Positions 39,439-48,808 are shown, counted from the first letter of the stretch. The stretch: DNA of 64,000 nt from Aliarcobacter skirrowii CCUG 10374 (GCF_003544835.1 NZ_CP032099.1:62001-126000), one strand, 5' to 3'. Notes: generated by a model not told the origin, from the sequence alone. A program made the numbers and translations.

Positions 39439-39783
39439 ATGGCACTTTTAAATAATCAAAAAAATATCTTACCACTTAGTAGTATTTCAGAACTTCTAAA
39501 TACTAAAACTAGAACTTTAAAAATGTATGAAGAGAAAAAACTTCTACCTTTGGAAAAAGATAAAACTATCAAAAAACTATACTCAATAGATGATATCAAA
39601 ATGATAGCATTTGTTCACTATTTAGCAACAATCAAAAAAATAAACTCAAACGGAATCTCTTATATTTTAGAGATATTAGAAGATAATATGGATTCAAAAC
39701 ATAAAGAGGAGTTTTTGAAAATTATTGATAAAAAGCTTGAAACTCTATCAAGTTCTGATTCTGAAAAACTAGATAACTTCTAA
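39439..39783 (+). CDS. MerR-like transcriptional regulator
   Basis: 114 aa. The N-terminal winged-helix reads LPLSSISELLNTKTRTLKMY followed by EEKKLLP and LYSIDDIKMIAFVHYLA, the MerR/HspR type of DNA-binding domain, then a helical C-terminus with no cysteine effector site. It lies immediately upstream of ectABCD on the same strand, so it could regulate that operon through the palindromes at 39903-39939; it could also be an HspR-like regulator of other genes. Little room for its own promoter is left behind the preceding terminator. Confidence 0.72.
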   Translation: MALLNNQKNILPLSSISELLNTKTRTLKMYEEKKLLPLEKDKTIKKLYSIDDIKMIAFVHYLATIKKINSNGISYILEILEDNMDSKHKEEFLKIIDKKLETLSSSDSEKLDNF

Positions 39784-39882
39784 ATTTAACAAATTTCTTA
39801 CAATCCCCTATAAATCGATATTTATTGCAACAAATAGTTTAAAAATATTTTGCTCATTAAGCTATATCTTATTTTAAAATGG

Positions 39883-39963
39883 TATAAATTGTACTCTTAG
39901 TTTGTAAATATTTTACATAAAATTTGTAAAAAAATTACATAATTTATACTAAAAAGGAGCATT
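39883..39963 (+). promoter_or_regulatory. ectoine operon control region with two tandem palindromes
   Basis: A -10-like TATAAA (39883-39888) is followed by two palindromes of the form TGTAA-N5-TTACA at 39903-39917 and 39925-39939. Their starts are 22 bp apart, two helical turns, and both sit in the context TTTGTAA...TTACATAA. The ATG of ectA is at 39964 behind AAAGGAG. A second -10-like TATACT (39945-39950) lies just before the Shine-Dalgarno, so the palindromes could lie either downstream of or across the promoter. Confidence 0.65.
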
Positions 39964-40440
39964 ATGGAATCCAGATACACCATAAGAGAACCAGAAAAAA
40001 ATGACGCTAAACAAATATATGACTTAGTGAAAAAAAGCAAAGTCTTAGACTTAAACTCGCACTATTTGTACCTTCTTCAAACAACTCACTTTAAAAATAG
40101 CTGTAGTGTTGCTCTATTTGAAAACCAGATTGTTGGTTTTGTTTCAGGATATTATTTACCAAATGAAAATGACACACTTTTTATTTGGCAAGTAGCTGTT
40201 GATGAAAATCATAGAGGAAAAAATCTAGCTTTAAATTTAATAGATAATATAGTTTCAAGAAAAAATATAAAATATTTAATCTCAACTGTATCACCTTCAA
40301 ACATCTCATCTCAAAGAGTTTTTGAGAAGTTTGCAAAAAAATATGAAGCAAATATAGAAAAAAGCACACTATTTTTTATAGAAGATTTTGTTAATTCGCA
40401 CGAAGAGGAAGTTCAATTTAAAATTGGACCAATAAAATAA
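39964..40440 (+). CDS. ectA: diaminobutyrate acetyltransferase EctA
   Basis: 158-aa GNAT acetyltransferase. It acetylates the N4 amino group of L-2,4-diaminobutyrate with acetyl-CoA in ectoine synthesis. The acetyl-CoA region is WQVAVDENHRGKNLALNLI, followed by the EctA pattern STVSPSNISSQRVFEKFAKK. First gene of ectABCD, nine bases ahead of ectB. Confidence 0.93.
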   Translation: MESRYTIREPEKNDAKQIYDLVKKSKVLDLNSHYLYLLQTTHFKNSCSVALFENQIVGFVSGYYLPNENDTLFIWQVAVDENHRGKNLALNLIDNIVSRKNIKYLISTVSPSNISSQRVFEKFAKKYEANIEKSTLFFIEDFVNSHEEEVQFKIGPIK

Positions 40441-40449
40441 GGAGAAAAA

Positions 40450-41730
40450 ATGAGAATATTTGAAAAATTAGAATCAGAAGTAAGAGGATATATAAGAAGT
40501 TTCCCAACAATATTTAAAAAAGCAAAAGGGTCTATTTTAACAGATGAGCAAGGAGTTGAATATATTGATTTTTTTGCTGGAGCTGGAACTTTAAATTATG
40601 GACACAATAATGAACATATAAGCAAAGCTTTAATTGAGTATTTGCAAGAAGATGGGATAGTTCATGGGCTTGATATGGCAACAACTGCAAAAAAAGAGTT
40701 TTTGCAATCTTTTGAAAACTTGATTTTAAAACCAAGAAATCTTGAATATAAATTACAATTTACAGGACCAACAGGAACAAATGCTGTTGAAACAGCTTTA
40801 AAATTAGCAAGACTTGTAAAAGGACGAAGTAATGTTGTGGCATTTACAAATGGTTACCATGGCTTATCTCAAGGCTCACTTGCAGTAACTGGAAATAATG
40901 AGTATAGAGATGAGAGTTATATAAGTAGAACAAATGCAACTTTTATGCCTTTTGATGGTTATTTTGATGATATGAATACACTTAAATATTTTAGAAAGTT
41001 TTTAGAAGATGGAAGTAGTGGAGTTGATTTGCCAGCTGCTGTTATACTTGAGACTATTCAAGGTGAAGGTGGAATAAATGTAGCTTCAAAAGAGTGGCTA
41101 CAAGAACTTGAAGGCATTTGTAGAGAGTTTGATATGTTACTAATTGTTGATGATATTCAAGTTGGAAATGGAAGAAGTGGAGAGTTTTTCTCTTTTGAAT
41201 TTGCTGGAATAAATCCTGATATGGTAACCTTGTCAAAATCAATTGGTGGTGGTTTACCAATGGCACTTTTACTGTTTAAACCACATTTAGACCAATGGAA
41301 ACCAGGTGAGCATACAGGAACTTTTAGAGGAAATAATTTAGCCTTTGTTGCTTCAAAAGTATCTCTTGATAACTATTGGCAAAATGATAATTTATCAAAA
41401 GCTGTAAAATATAAAGAGAAAATTTTAAAAGATAGTTTAACTCAAATTGCAAATAAGCACAAAGATGTTTATGATATTGATGTAAGAGGTAGAGGTTTGG
41501 TTTATGGTTTTGAGATAAAAAATGATAAATCAATGGCAGGTGAAATTTCTAAAAAAGCATTTCAAGAGGGATTAATCGTAGAGACATGTGGAAGCGAAGG
41601 ACAAGTTGTTAAATTTTTACCACCACTTTTAATTGAAGAAGAGCTTTTAAAAGAGGGATTAAAAAGATTTGAAATAGCAGTTGATAAGTTAATAGAAGAG
41701 AGAAGTGAACACTTAAAAGGAGAGTACTAA
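40450..41730 (+). CDS. ectB: diaminobutyrate-2-oxoglutarate aminotransferase EctB
   Basis: 426-aa class III PLP aminotransferase. It makes diaminobutyrate from aspartate semialdehyde with glutamate as amino donor, the first committed step to ectoine. PLP lysine K263 lies in [11 protein letters not shown], with the upstream Asp in [30 protein letters not shown] and [11 protein letters not shown] are typical EctB blocks. Its stop overlaps the ectC start (TAATG). Confidence 0.96.
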   Translation: MRIFEKLESEVRGYIRSFPTIFKKAKGSILTDEQGVEYIDFFAGAGTLNYGHNNEHISKALIEYLQEDGIVHGLDMATTAKKEFLQSFENLILKPRNLEYKLQFTGPTGTNAVETALKLARLVKGRSNVVAFTNGYHGLSQGSLAVTGNNEYRDESYISRTNATFMPFDGYFDDMNTLKYFRKFLEDGSSGVDLPAAVILETIQGEGGINVASKEWLQELEGICREFDMLLIVDDIQVGNGRSGEFFSFEFAGINPDMVTLSKSIGGGLPMALLLFKPHLDQWKPGEHTGTFRGNNLAFVASKVSLDNYWQNDNLSKAVKYKEKILKDSLTQIANKHKDVYDIDVRGRGLVYGFEIKNDKSMAGEISKKAFQEGLIVETCGSEGQVVKFLPPLLIEEELLKEGLKRFEIAVDKLIEERSEHLKGEY

Positions 41731-42125
41731 TGATAGTAAGAGATATAAAAAAAGATGTAATAGGAACTTCTAAAGAGGTTTTTGCAAAAGATGGTCAATG
41801 GCTTAGTAGAAGAATGCTTTTAAAAGATGATGGAATGGGATTTTCTTTTCATGAAACAATTATAAAAGCAAACACAAAAACACACATTCACTACCAAAAT
41901 CATCTTGAAGCTGTTTATTGTGTTGCTGGAAATGGAAAAATCGAGGATTTAAAAACAGGAGTTGTTCATGAAATTTATGATGGTGTAATGTACGCTTTAA
42001 ATAATCATGATGAACACAATTTATATGGTGGAAGTGAAGATATGAGGCTAATTTGTGTATTTAATCCACCAATTAAAGGAACTGAAAATCACGATGAAAA
42101 TGGCGTTTATCCGCTTGTTGATTAA
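41730..42125 (+). CDS. ectC: L-ectoine synthase EctC
   Basis: 131-aa cupin that closes N4-acetyl-diaminobutyrate to ectoine. Characteristic parts: [20 protein letters not shown], then [12 protein letters not shown] with the metal Glu (E60), [10 protein letters not shown] with Y88 and H96, and the tail FNPPIKGTE. Length matches the family. Confidence 0.96.
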   Translation: MIVRDIKKDVIGTSKEVFAKDGQWLSRRMLLKDDGMGFSFHETIIKANTKTHIHYQNHLEAVYCVAGNGKIEDLKTGVVHEIYDGVMYALNNHDEHNLYGGSEDMRLICVFNPPIKGTENHDENGVYPLVD

Positions 42126-42144
42126 TAAAAAGGAGGTTTAGTTA

Positions 42145-43032
42145 GTGCAAGATTTATATCCAAGTAGATTGGAAGATGAAAATATTATAAATAGAGTTGA
42201 TCCTGTTGTCTATTCTAAAAAGATGATAACAGAGCACTCTTTAAATAAAGAGCAGTTAGATAGTTATGAGAGAAATGGTTTTATAGTTTTTCCTAAGCTT
42301 TTCTCTAAAGATGAGATCAAATCTTTTAAAGAGGAATTAAAAAGCTTAGAATCAAATATTGAACTTAGAAAAAAAGATGAGTTTATTAGTGAACCTGATA
42401 GCAATGAATTAAGAACAATATTTAATCAACATCTTTATAGTAAACTATTTGATAAACTATCAAAAGATCCTAGAATTTTAGATAAAGTTAGACAAATTTT
42501 GGGAAGTGATGTTTATATTCATCATGGAAGAATAAATATCAAACATGCATATAAAGGAAAATCTTTTCCTTGGCATAGTGATTTTGAAACATGGCATTGT
42601 GAAGATGGATTACCAAGATGTAGATGTTTGTCAGCTTGGGTAATGTTAAGTGATAATACACAATTTAATGGACCTCTTTATTTAATAAAAGGTAGCCATA
42701 AAAAGTTTATCTCTTGTGCTGGAGAAACACCTCTTGATAACTATAAACAATCTTTAAAAAAACAAGAGTATGGAGTTCCTAGTTTAGAAGCAATACAAAG
42801 CCTTACAACTCCAGATGATTTAGTTGCTGCTTTGGGAGAAGAGGGTACTATGGTAATTCATGATGGAAATATTTTACACGGAAGTAGTGATAATATCTCA
42901 CCCTATGATAGAACAAATGTTTTTTATGTGTTTAATAGTGTAGAAAATACTCCTTTAAAACCATTTAGAGCATCAAAACCAAGAGCAGATTTTTTGGCTT
43001 TAAAAGATTTTACTCCACTAAAAAGTAATTAA
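42145..43032 (+). CDS. ectD: ectoine hydroxylase EctD
   Basis: 295-aa non-heme iron, 2-oxoglutarate-dependent dioxygenase that converts ectoine to 5-hydroxyectoine. The iron triad is H144-S-D146 in FPWHSDFETWHCEDG and H245 in GNILHGSSDN. The signature FETWHCEDGLPRCR is typical of EctD. Start is GTG behind a strong AAAGGAGG. Having EctD predicts that both ectoine and hydroxyectoine are made. No dedicated aspartokinase (ask_ect) follows. Confidence 0.95.
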   Translation: MQDLYPSRLEDENIINRVDPVVYSKKMITEHSLNKEQLDSYERNGFIVFPKLFSKDEIKSFKEELKSLESNIELRKKDEFISEPDSNELRTIFNQHLYSKLFDKLSKDPRILDKVRQILGSDVYIHHGRINIKHAYKGKSFPWHSDFETWHCEDGLPRCRCLSAWVMLSDNTQFNGPLYLIKGSHKKFISCAGETPLDNYKQSLKKQEYGVPSLEAIQSLTTPDDLVAALGEEGTMVIHDGNILHGSSDNISPYDRTNVFYVFNSVENTPLKPFRASKPRADFLALKDFTPLKSN

Positions 43033-43075
43033 TAGATTAAAAATAGTAAAATTCTAATTATCTTAGGAGTTTAAA

Positions 43076-43633
43076 ATGTTAAGGTTTATATACATTTGTA
43101 TAATCTTCATATTTTTAGTTTCATGTGGCACTAAATCAAATTTGATTCAAAGTGAATTTGAAAATGAAAAAAAACAAAACAGTTATGATGCTTGTGCAAA
43201 CTTCTCATATATTAGTTTAAGTAATGATATAAAATATAAAAAGATATTTACAGAGTATATAAATCTTGATAGCTCTTGCAAGTGGAATGGAGTTGCTAGA
43301 GGATATTTTGTATCACTTTTTATGGATACAATTAAAGCAAAATCTTATAAGCTTGTAGAGAAAAAAGAGTTTAAAAATATTGAAGTTCTTACTTATTTAG
43401 TAGATGAAGAGTTTTATGTAAATATTATAGATAAATACACAGTTTTTGAAGATAAACTAATGATTGATTATAGTGGTATTTACTCTACAGATTTGATAAA
43501 AAAATATGATGAGAGTTATGAAAATATATATTTAGATAAGCCTAGATTAGATAAGGATTATTTTAATAGTTTAGTAAAATTTAACTTTTTTAGATCATAC
43601 TTCTCAAAAGAGGGTTCAAGTATTGATAGATAA
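43076..43633 (+). CDS. hypothetical lipoprotein, 185 aa
   Basis: Signal and lipobox IFLVSC (Cys about 17). The mature part has two cysteines in DACANF and SSCKWN and a pattern of Tyr/Asp/Lys. No domain recognised. It follows ectD by 43 bases and could be read through from the ectoine operon, although a linked function is not evident. Confidence 0.68.
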   Translation: MLRFIYICIIFIFLVSCGTKSNLIQSEFENEKKQNSYDACANFSYISLSNDIKYKKIFTEYINLDSSCKWNGVARGYFVSLFMDTIKAKSYKLVEKKEFKNIEVLTYLVDEEFYVNIIDKYTVFEDKLMIDYSGIYSTDLIKKYDESYENIYLDKPRLDKDYFNSLVKFNFFRSYFSKEGSSIDR

Positions 43634-43641
43634 TATTTTAT

Positions 43642-43666
43642 AAAAGAGAAGTTATGCTTCTCTTTT
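43642..43666. terminator. bidirectional terminator between the lipoprotein gene and mrp
   Basis: Perfect 10-bp hairpin AAAAGAGAAG/CTTCTCTTTT with a five-base loop, giving A and T runs on both strands, between convergent genes. Confidence 0.85.
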
Positions 43667-43678
43667 ATTCAAAAATTT

Positions 43679-44845
43679 TTAGTGGCAACCACATCCAGAG
43701 CCACAACCACCACTTTTTTTAGCTTCATGCTCAGCTTTTATTTTTTGTCCTTCAGTAGAACATGCACTAACCCCCGCTGGCATAATTGGCTGAATAGCCT
43801 CATTTGAAACTTCACCTTGATTTTCAAGCATAGATATAAGTTTACTTGCAGCCATCATATATCTTTTTGCACTTATTGATTCAGGTTCAAAATAAACTAT
43901 TGGTTTTCCACTATCCCCACCAACTCTAATAGCAGGTTCAATTGGAAGATGAGCTAAAACTTGAGTATTGTACTGTTTAGCTAACTCATCACATGTTCCT
44001 GTTCCAAAAATATCAGACTCTGTGTTACATGATGGACAGATAAATCCACTCATATTTTCAACTATTCCAGCAACTGGAATATGAAGCTTAGAGAACATAT
44101 CTAAAGATCTTCTACTATCATCTAAAGCTACATGTTGAGGAGTTGTTACATTGATTCCAGCACTAACAGGAACACTTTGAGCAAGAGTTAATTGAGCATC
44201 TCCTGTTCCTGGAGGCATATCAATAAATAAAATATCTAACTCTTCCCATAAAATATCTCTTAAAAGCTGTTGGATTGCCTTCATAATCATAGCACCTCTC
44301 CAAATAACAGCTTCTCCCTCTTTCATTAAAATTCCCATAGACATAATATCTACGCCATAAGCATTTAAAGGTTTTGCTTTATTTCCTATTACTTCAACCT
44401 CTTTTCCATTTACTCCCATCATTCTTGGAATATTTGGTCCATAAATATCAGCATCTAAAATACCAACTTTTTTACCTTGCATAGCTGCTGCAATTGCAAG
44501 GTTTACAGTTGTAGTTGATTTTCCAACTCCACCTTTTCCTGAGCTTACCATTACAATATCTTTGATTTGTGGTGCAATATTTTGACCACTTACGCTATTG
44601 CTTCTTTGTTGCTCCTCTTTTGGTTTATTAAAAACCAAATTAACATTTAAACTTGGAAGAGCTTTTGGAATCTCTCTTCTTAACTCATCTTCAACCTCTT
44701 TTGCTGTTGAAGTAATATCTAATAGTATTGTGCAAGAGTTTGCATCTAATTTAATATCTTTTACAAATCCAAAATCAATAATTGATTTTGAAAAGCCTGG
44801 ATATTTTACATTTTCTAATGATTTTTTAATATCTTCTATACTCAT
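43679..44845 (-). CDS. Mrp/ApbC iron-sulfur cluster carrier ATPase
   Basis: 388 aa. The N-terminal ~75 residues are a MIP18/DUF59 domain. The ParA-type ATPase has the deviant Walker A GKGGVGKS (103-110), DADIYGPNIPRMMG and DMPPGTGD. A CPSC pair and a C-terminal cysteine-rich tail CGSGCGCH add candidate ligands for a bridging [4Fe-4S] cluster. It probably delivers Fe-S clusters to apoproteins such as the radical SAM and dehydratase enzymes. Confidence 0.93.
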   Translation of the reverse strand: MSIEDIKKSLENVKYPGFSKSIIDFGFVKDIKLDANSCTILLDITSTAKEVEDELRREIPKALPSLNVNLVFNKPKEEQQRSNSVSGQNIAPQIKDIVMVSSGKGGVGKSTTTVNLAIAAAMQGKKVGILDADIYGPNIPRMMGVNGKEVEVIGNKAKPLNAYGVDIMSMGILMKEGEAVIWRGAMIMKAIQQLLRDILWEELDILFIDMPPGTGDAQLTLAQSVPVSAGINVTTPQHVALDDSRRSLDMFSKLHIPVAGIVENMSGFICPSCNTESDIFGTGTCDELAKQYNTQVLAHLPIEPAIRVGGDSGKPIVYFEPESISAKRYMMAASKLISMLENQGEVSNEAIQPIMPAGVSACSTEGQKIKAEHEAKKSGGCGSGCGCH

Positions 44846-44984
44846 TTTAATCCTTTTTTAAAACTCTAGGTAAAATTATAGTTTAAATAGGATAATTTTT
44901 GTCTTAAATTATTTATAGATAAATTTTAAGATTATAAGTTACTATTTCATATAATTTTTTTCCAATTTCAAAGGATATAATAAA

Positions 44985-45806
44985 ATGATTAAAAACTTTA
45001 ACAAATATTTACAAATAGATGAAAAATTACCAAAAACTATAGTAGATTTAGACAATTTTAGAAAATCCTCTTTTGAAAATCCAAAAGAGTTACTAAAAAT
45101 TATTGCAGAAGATAAAAATCTACAAGCTGAACTATTAAAAATTGTAGAGTTTAATTTTTTTGATTTTAAAAACAATAAAAGAACAATTATAAATCTTATA
45201 AAAATTACAAATCTTGAATTTATGACAGCATTATGTACAGCTTTATTAATATCTAACACTCTACCTAAAAATCTTTTTGCTTATACAATTAGAAGTGATG
45301 AGTTCTTATACTCAAATACTTTAAGTATCTACTTTATCAATAGGTGGTTATCAAAATTTGATAATAGTTTAAAAAGTTCACTTTTAATACCAGCATTTTT
45401 AAAAAATATCTCAAAACCAATTATTTCAAAAGCTATTAGTGAGCATAAATTAGCAGAACAGTTTATTAGTGAGATAAATAGAAGTAGTGTAATAGCAGGT
45501 GAAGAGAAATTTACAGGATACAAAAGTTCAAGAGTATCTGCAAATATACTTAAACATTGGAAATTAAGCCCAAATATAATTTTACCAATTGCATTTTTTG
45601 AAGATTTACAAAATGCTCCTGAGGCTTTTAAAATAAAATCTATGATTTTAAATGTTGTTAATAATATAACAAATCCAAAAGAGCCTTTAAATAGTTTAGA
45701 TTTTGATAAAAGTCTAGTTATATTAAACGAGTATGAATTTGATACAAATTTTTTTAAAGAGAGTTTTAATGAGATAAAAAGTAGCATTTTTCAAGTAATT
45801 AAATAG
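44985..45806 (+). CDS. HDOD-domain protein
   Basis: 273 aa, mostly helical, resembling HDOD domains: an N-terminal FENPKELLKIIAEDKNLQAELLKIVEF stretch and the central IRSDEFLYSNTLSIYFINRWL. The HD metal ligands are not evident, as is usual for HDOD. Such proteins take part in signalling linked to motility, c-di-GMP or stress. Identification is by pattern and moderate. It precedes ispDF by 62 bases. Confidence 0.68.
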   Translation: MIKNFNKYLQIDEKLPKTIVDLDNFRKSSFENPKELLKIIAEDKNLQAELLKIVEFNFFDFKNNKRTIINLIKITNLEFMTALCTALLISNTLPKNLFAYTIRSDEFLYSNTLSIYFINRWLSKFDNSLKSSLLIPAFLKNISKPIISKAISEHKLAEQFISEINRSSVIAGEEKFTGYKSSRVSANILKHWKLSPNIILPIAFFEDLQNAPEAFKIKSMILNVVNNITNPKEPLNSLDFDKSLVILNEYEFDTNFFKESFNEIKSSIFQVIK

Positions 45807-45868
45807 TTTATAAGAAAAAAAGAGCTAGAATCTGTAACTTTTTTACTCAAATTCAAAGGAACAGATAA

Positions 45869-46993
45869 TTGGAAGATGTTACATTAGTGGTGTTGTGTGC
45901 AGGAAATTCTACTAGATTTGAAAATGTATGCAAGAAACAGTGGTTAAGAGTTGAAAATGAGCCTTTATGGTTAAATGTTACTTCAAGACTAAACTCATAC
46001 TCAAATTTTAAAAAAACTATTGTTGTCTCTCATGAAGATGAGTTAAGATATATGCAAAATTTCAATAATGATTTTTTATATGTTAAAGGTGGAGAGACAA
46101 GACAAAACTCTATTAAAAATGCTTTGAATTTTGTAGATACTAAATATGTTATGATAAGCGATGTTGCAAGAGCTTGTATATCTAAAGATATGATAGATAG
46201 AATATTAGAGCTAAAAGATAAAGCAACTTGTGTAGTTCCTGTTTTAGGTGTTAGTGATACTGTTATTTATGAGAAAAATACAATAAATAGAGATGAGGTA
46301 AAGCTAATACAAACTCCACAACTATCACTTACAGATGTTTTAAAAAAAGCATTAAATACAAATATTGAGTTTACAGATGAAAGTAGTGCTATTAAAAATA
46401 GTGGTTATGAAATCTCTTATGTAAAAGGTTGCATTAAAGCAAAAAAACTAACATTTTTAGATGATTTAGATGAAATTCCTTGTCTAAAATCTCCATCAAA
46501 AAATTTCTTTACAGGCTTTGGTTTTGATTTACATAGTTTTGAAGATAATAAACCAATGTTTTTAGGTGGAGTAGAGCTTCCATACTCTTATGGGTTTAAA
46601 GCTCACAGCGATGGTGATGTTTTAATTCACTCTTTAATTGATGCTTTACTAGGAGCTATTGGTGCTGGAGATATTGGAGAGTTTTTTCCTGATACTGATG
46701 AGAGATTTAAAAATATTGATTCAAAAAAACTTTTAGAGTATATTGTTAGATTTGTAAAAAATGTTGGATATGAGATTGTAAATGTAGATATTACAATAAT
46801 TGCAGAGCAACCAAAAATAAATCCACATAAAATAGAGATAAAAAATAGTCTAAGCCAACTTTTAAATCTTCCAAAGCAGTTTATAAATGTAAAAGCGACA
46901 ACTTCTGAAAAAATAGGAAGTATAGGAAGAAAAGAGGGTGTTGTAGTTCAATGTGTAGCAAATGTAAAATATTATGAATGGGACAAAAAATGA
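45869..46993 (+). CDS. ispDF: bifunctional IspD/IspF of the MEP isoprenoid pathway
   Basis: 374-aa fusion. IspD (about 1-205) opens VTLVVLCAGNSTRF with KKQWL and has the GGETRQNSI and VPVLGVSDT regions. IspF (about 212-374) has GFGFDLHSFE with the zinc Asp and His, GGVELPYSYGFKAHSDGDVL, LLGAIGAGDIGEFFPDTD and the tail ATTSEKIGSIGRKEG. The fusion is characteristic of Campylobacterota. It starts with TTG behind AAAGGAA and overlaps the next gene (ATGA). Confidence 0.95.
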   Translation: MEDVTLVVLCAGNSTRFENVCKKQWLRVENEPLWLNVTSRLNSYSNFKKTIVVSHEDELRYMQNFNNDFLYVKGGETRQNSIKNALNFVDTKYVMISDVARACISKDMIDRILELKDKATCVVPVLGVSDTVIYEKNTINRDEVKLIQTPQLSLTDVLKKALNTNIEFTDESSAIKNSGYEISYVKGCIKAKKLTFLDDLDEIPCLKSPSKNFFTGFGFDLHSFEDNKPMFLGGVELPYSYGFKAHSDGDVLIHSLIDALLGAIGAGDIGEFFPDTDERFKNIDSKKLLEYIVRFVKNVGYEIVNVDITIIAEQPKINPHKIEIKNSLSQLLNLPKQFINVKATTSEKIGSIGRKEGVVVQCVANVKYYEWDKK

Positions 46994-47880
46994 ATATATT
47001 AATAGTAGAGAATGAGAGTTATTTAGCACAAAAAATTGTATTAAGACTTCTTGATGATGGTCATAATTGTGATTATGTAGAGAGTGTTAATGTTGATAAT
47101 CTTACAAAAGAGTATGATACTGTTTTGTTATCAACAACTCTTCCAAGTAGTGTTTGCAAAGCAATAATTAAAAAATACTCTAAAAATGCAATAATCTTGC
47201 TTTTGGTTTCATATATTTCAGATGAAACGGTAACTGATTTAATAAAAGATGGTGCAAAAGATTATATTATGAAACCATTTTTAATGGATGAGTTAGTACG
47301 AAAAATTTATCACTACAAAGAGTGTAGAGCAACAAGAAAAGAGCTTGCAATTTTAAAAGAGTATTTTGAATTTTCAACAAGTGATATTGATACAAGTGAA
47401 CTTATTTTACCTCTATCATTCCCTCTAATGATAGAGACAAATTATCAAAGATATGCAGATAAAGTTGCTTTTGAGATTGCAAAAAAAGTAAATATGAGTT
47501 TAACTTTTGATAGTTTTTTATCAAACTCTTGGCAAAGAAAATTGGCAAATTTAGATAATAGAACAATTTTATATATTACAGATTATCATCTTCTAAAAAA
47601 GGGTTTAAAAGAGCAACTAAATAAACAAATCTCAGATAAAAATGTTTTAATCTGCTCTTTAGAGAGTTGTGATGAATATAATAATAAAAAAATAGTTTTT
47701 AATAATGAAAATAAAGCAAGTGACTCAAATATGATTATGTCTATAAATGATTATGTAAAGATGATAGTAAGCACTTATCAAAATAAATATCCAGATACAG
47801 AGTTATCTAAAAGATTGGGAATTTCAAGAAAATCTCTTTGGGAAAAGAGAAAAAAATTAGAGATAGAGAAGAAAAAATAA
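46990..47880 (+). CDS. HP1021-like atypical response regulator
   Basis: 296 aa. The receiver-like domain keeps an acidic E7 and K95 of KPF, but the phospho-acceptor aspartate position is Ser48 (DTVLLSTTLP), so it should not be switched by phosphorylation. The C-terminus ends in a Fis/NtrC-like helix-turn-helix ELSKRLGISRKSLWEKRKKL. Position directly after ispDF matches HP1021 in H. pylori and Cj1608 in C. jejuni, orphan regulators tied to oriC and redox response. The ortholog call rests on synteny and architecture. The start is the ATG overlapping the ispDF stop. Confidence 0.85.
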   Translation: MNILIVENESYLAQKIVLRLLDDGHNCDYVESVNVDNLTKEYDTVLLSTTLPSSVCKAIIKKYSKNAIILLLVSYISDETVTDLIKDGAKDYIMKPFLMDELVRKIYHYKECRATRKELAILKEYFEFSTSDIDTSELILPLSFPLMIETNYQRYADKVAFEIAKKVNMSLTFDSFLSNSWQRKLANLDNRTILYITDYHLLKKGLKEQLNKQISDKNVLICSLESCDEYNNKKIVFNNENKASDSNMIMSINDYVKMIVSTYQNKYPDTELSKRLGISRKSLWEKRKKLEIEKKK

Positions 47881-48356
47881 TGAGCATGAGAAGATTTTTT
47901 TTAACAGTTGGCTATAGTGGTTTAAGTCCAAAAGCACCTGGAACAGTTGGAACATTTGTTTCACTTTTATTAGGTTTAATATTACTTGAATTCTTGCATG
48001 TTTCAACTCTGTTTTTATTATCAATACTTGTAACTATTGTTGCAATTAAAGAGATAAATAAATATGAAAAAGAGTTAGGAGTTCATGATAGCAGTGAGAT
48101 TGTTATTGATGAGTTAGCTGGTATGTGGTTAACCCTATCTATTTGTGGAATAAATAGTGAAAATGCATATATTTTAGCACCACTTGCATTTATATATTTT
48201 AGAATATTTGATATTTGGAAACCATCAATTATTGGAAGAATTGATAGAGATGTAAAGGGTGGTTTAGGAGTTATGGGAGATGATATTGTTGCTGGAGTTT
48301 TTGCAGGTATTTGTACAGCAGGAACATGGCAACTGATTAATATGTTTATTTTATAA
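47880..48356 (+). CDS. pgpA: phosphatidylglycerophosphatase A PgpA
   Basis: 158-aa membrane phosphatase that completes phosphatidylglycerol synthesis. Family marks: SGLSPKAPGTVGTF, HDSSEIVIDELAGMWLTL and DRDVKGGLGVMGDDIVAGV, with three or four membrane segments. The ATG shares one base with the upstream stop. Confidence 0.93.
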   Translation: MSMRRFFLTVGYSGLSPKAPGTVGTFVSLLLGLILLEFLHVSTLFLLSILVTIVAIKEINKYEKELGVHDSSEIVIDELAGMWLTLSICGINSENAYILAPLAFIYFRIFDIWKPSIIGRIDRDVKGGLGVMGDDIVAGVFAGICTAGTWQLINMFIL

Positions 48357-48444
48357 ATTTAAGATATAAAATATAAAATATTTAGTTAAAATTGCTATTA
48401 TTGTTGCAAAACAAAATAATTATTAAAAAGAAAGGTTTGAGAAG

Positions 48445-48786
48445 ATGTTAAAATTTGGTTCTTTAGTTTTAGTGGCGACAGCTTTTGTTTTTGTTGCTTG
48501 CAGTGGTGGTACACCAAAGTGTTCAGATGAGATTACTAAAAATTTGGTTATTGATATTGCAAAAGATGAATTAACTTCTCAAGGAATGAGTTATTTAATT
48601 CCACTTTTAAAATTTGAAGTAGATACAATCAGAACTACTAAATATGATAAAAATATTGATAGATATGAGTGTGCTGCAAATTTTATAATGACTGGAGAGA
48701 ATGATACTAGTACATTACCTATAACTTACACAGTTGAATCTACTGATAAAAAAGATGAGTTTTATGTAAATGTTTATGGATTCTAA
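48445..48786 (+). CDS. small lipoprotein, 113 aa
   Basis: Signal and lipobox VFVAC (Cys19), then a short mature part with a second cysteine pair (KC in GGTPKCSDE and YECAANF) that could form a disulfide. The pattern CSDEITKNLVIDIAKDEL plus ITYTVESTDKKDEFYVNVYG suggests a small mixed alpha/beta periplasmic domain. No assigned function. Preceded by AAAGG and ended by a hairpin. Confidence 0.7.
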   Translation: MLKFGSLVLVATAFVFVACSGGTPKCSDEITKNLVIDIAKDELTSQGMSYLIPLLKFEVDTIRTTKYDKNIDRYECAANFIMTGENDTSTLPITYTVESTDKKDEFYVNVYGF

Positions 48787-48808
48787 AAGATAATTTTATA
48801 TAAAAATT

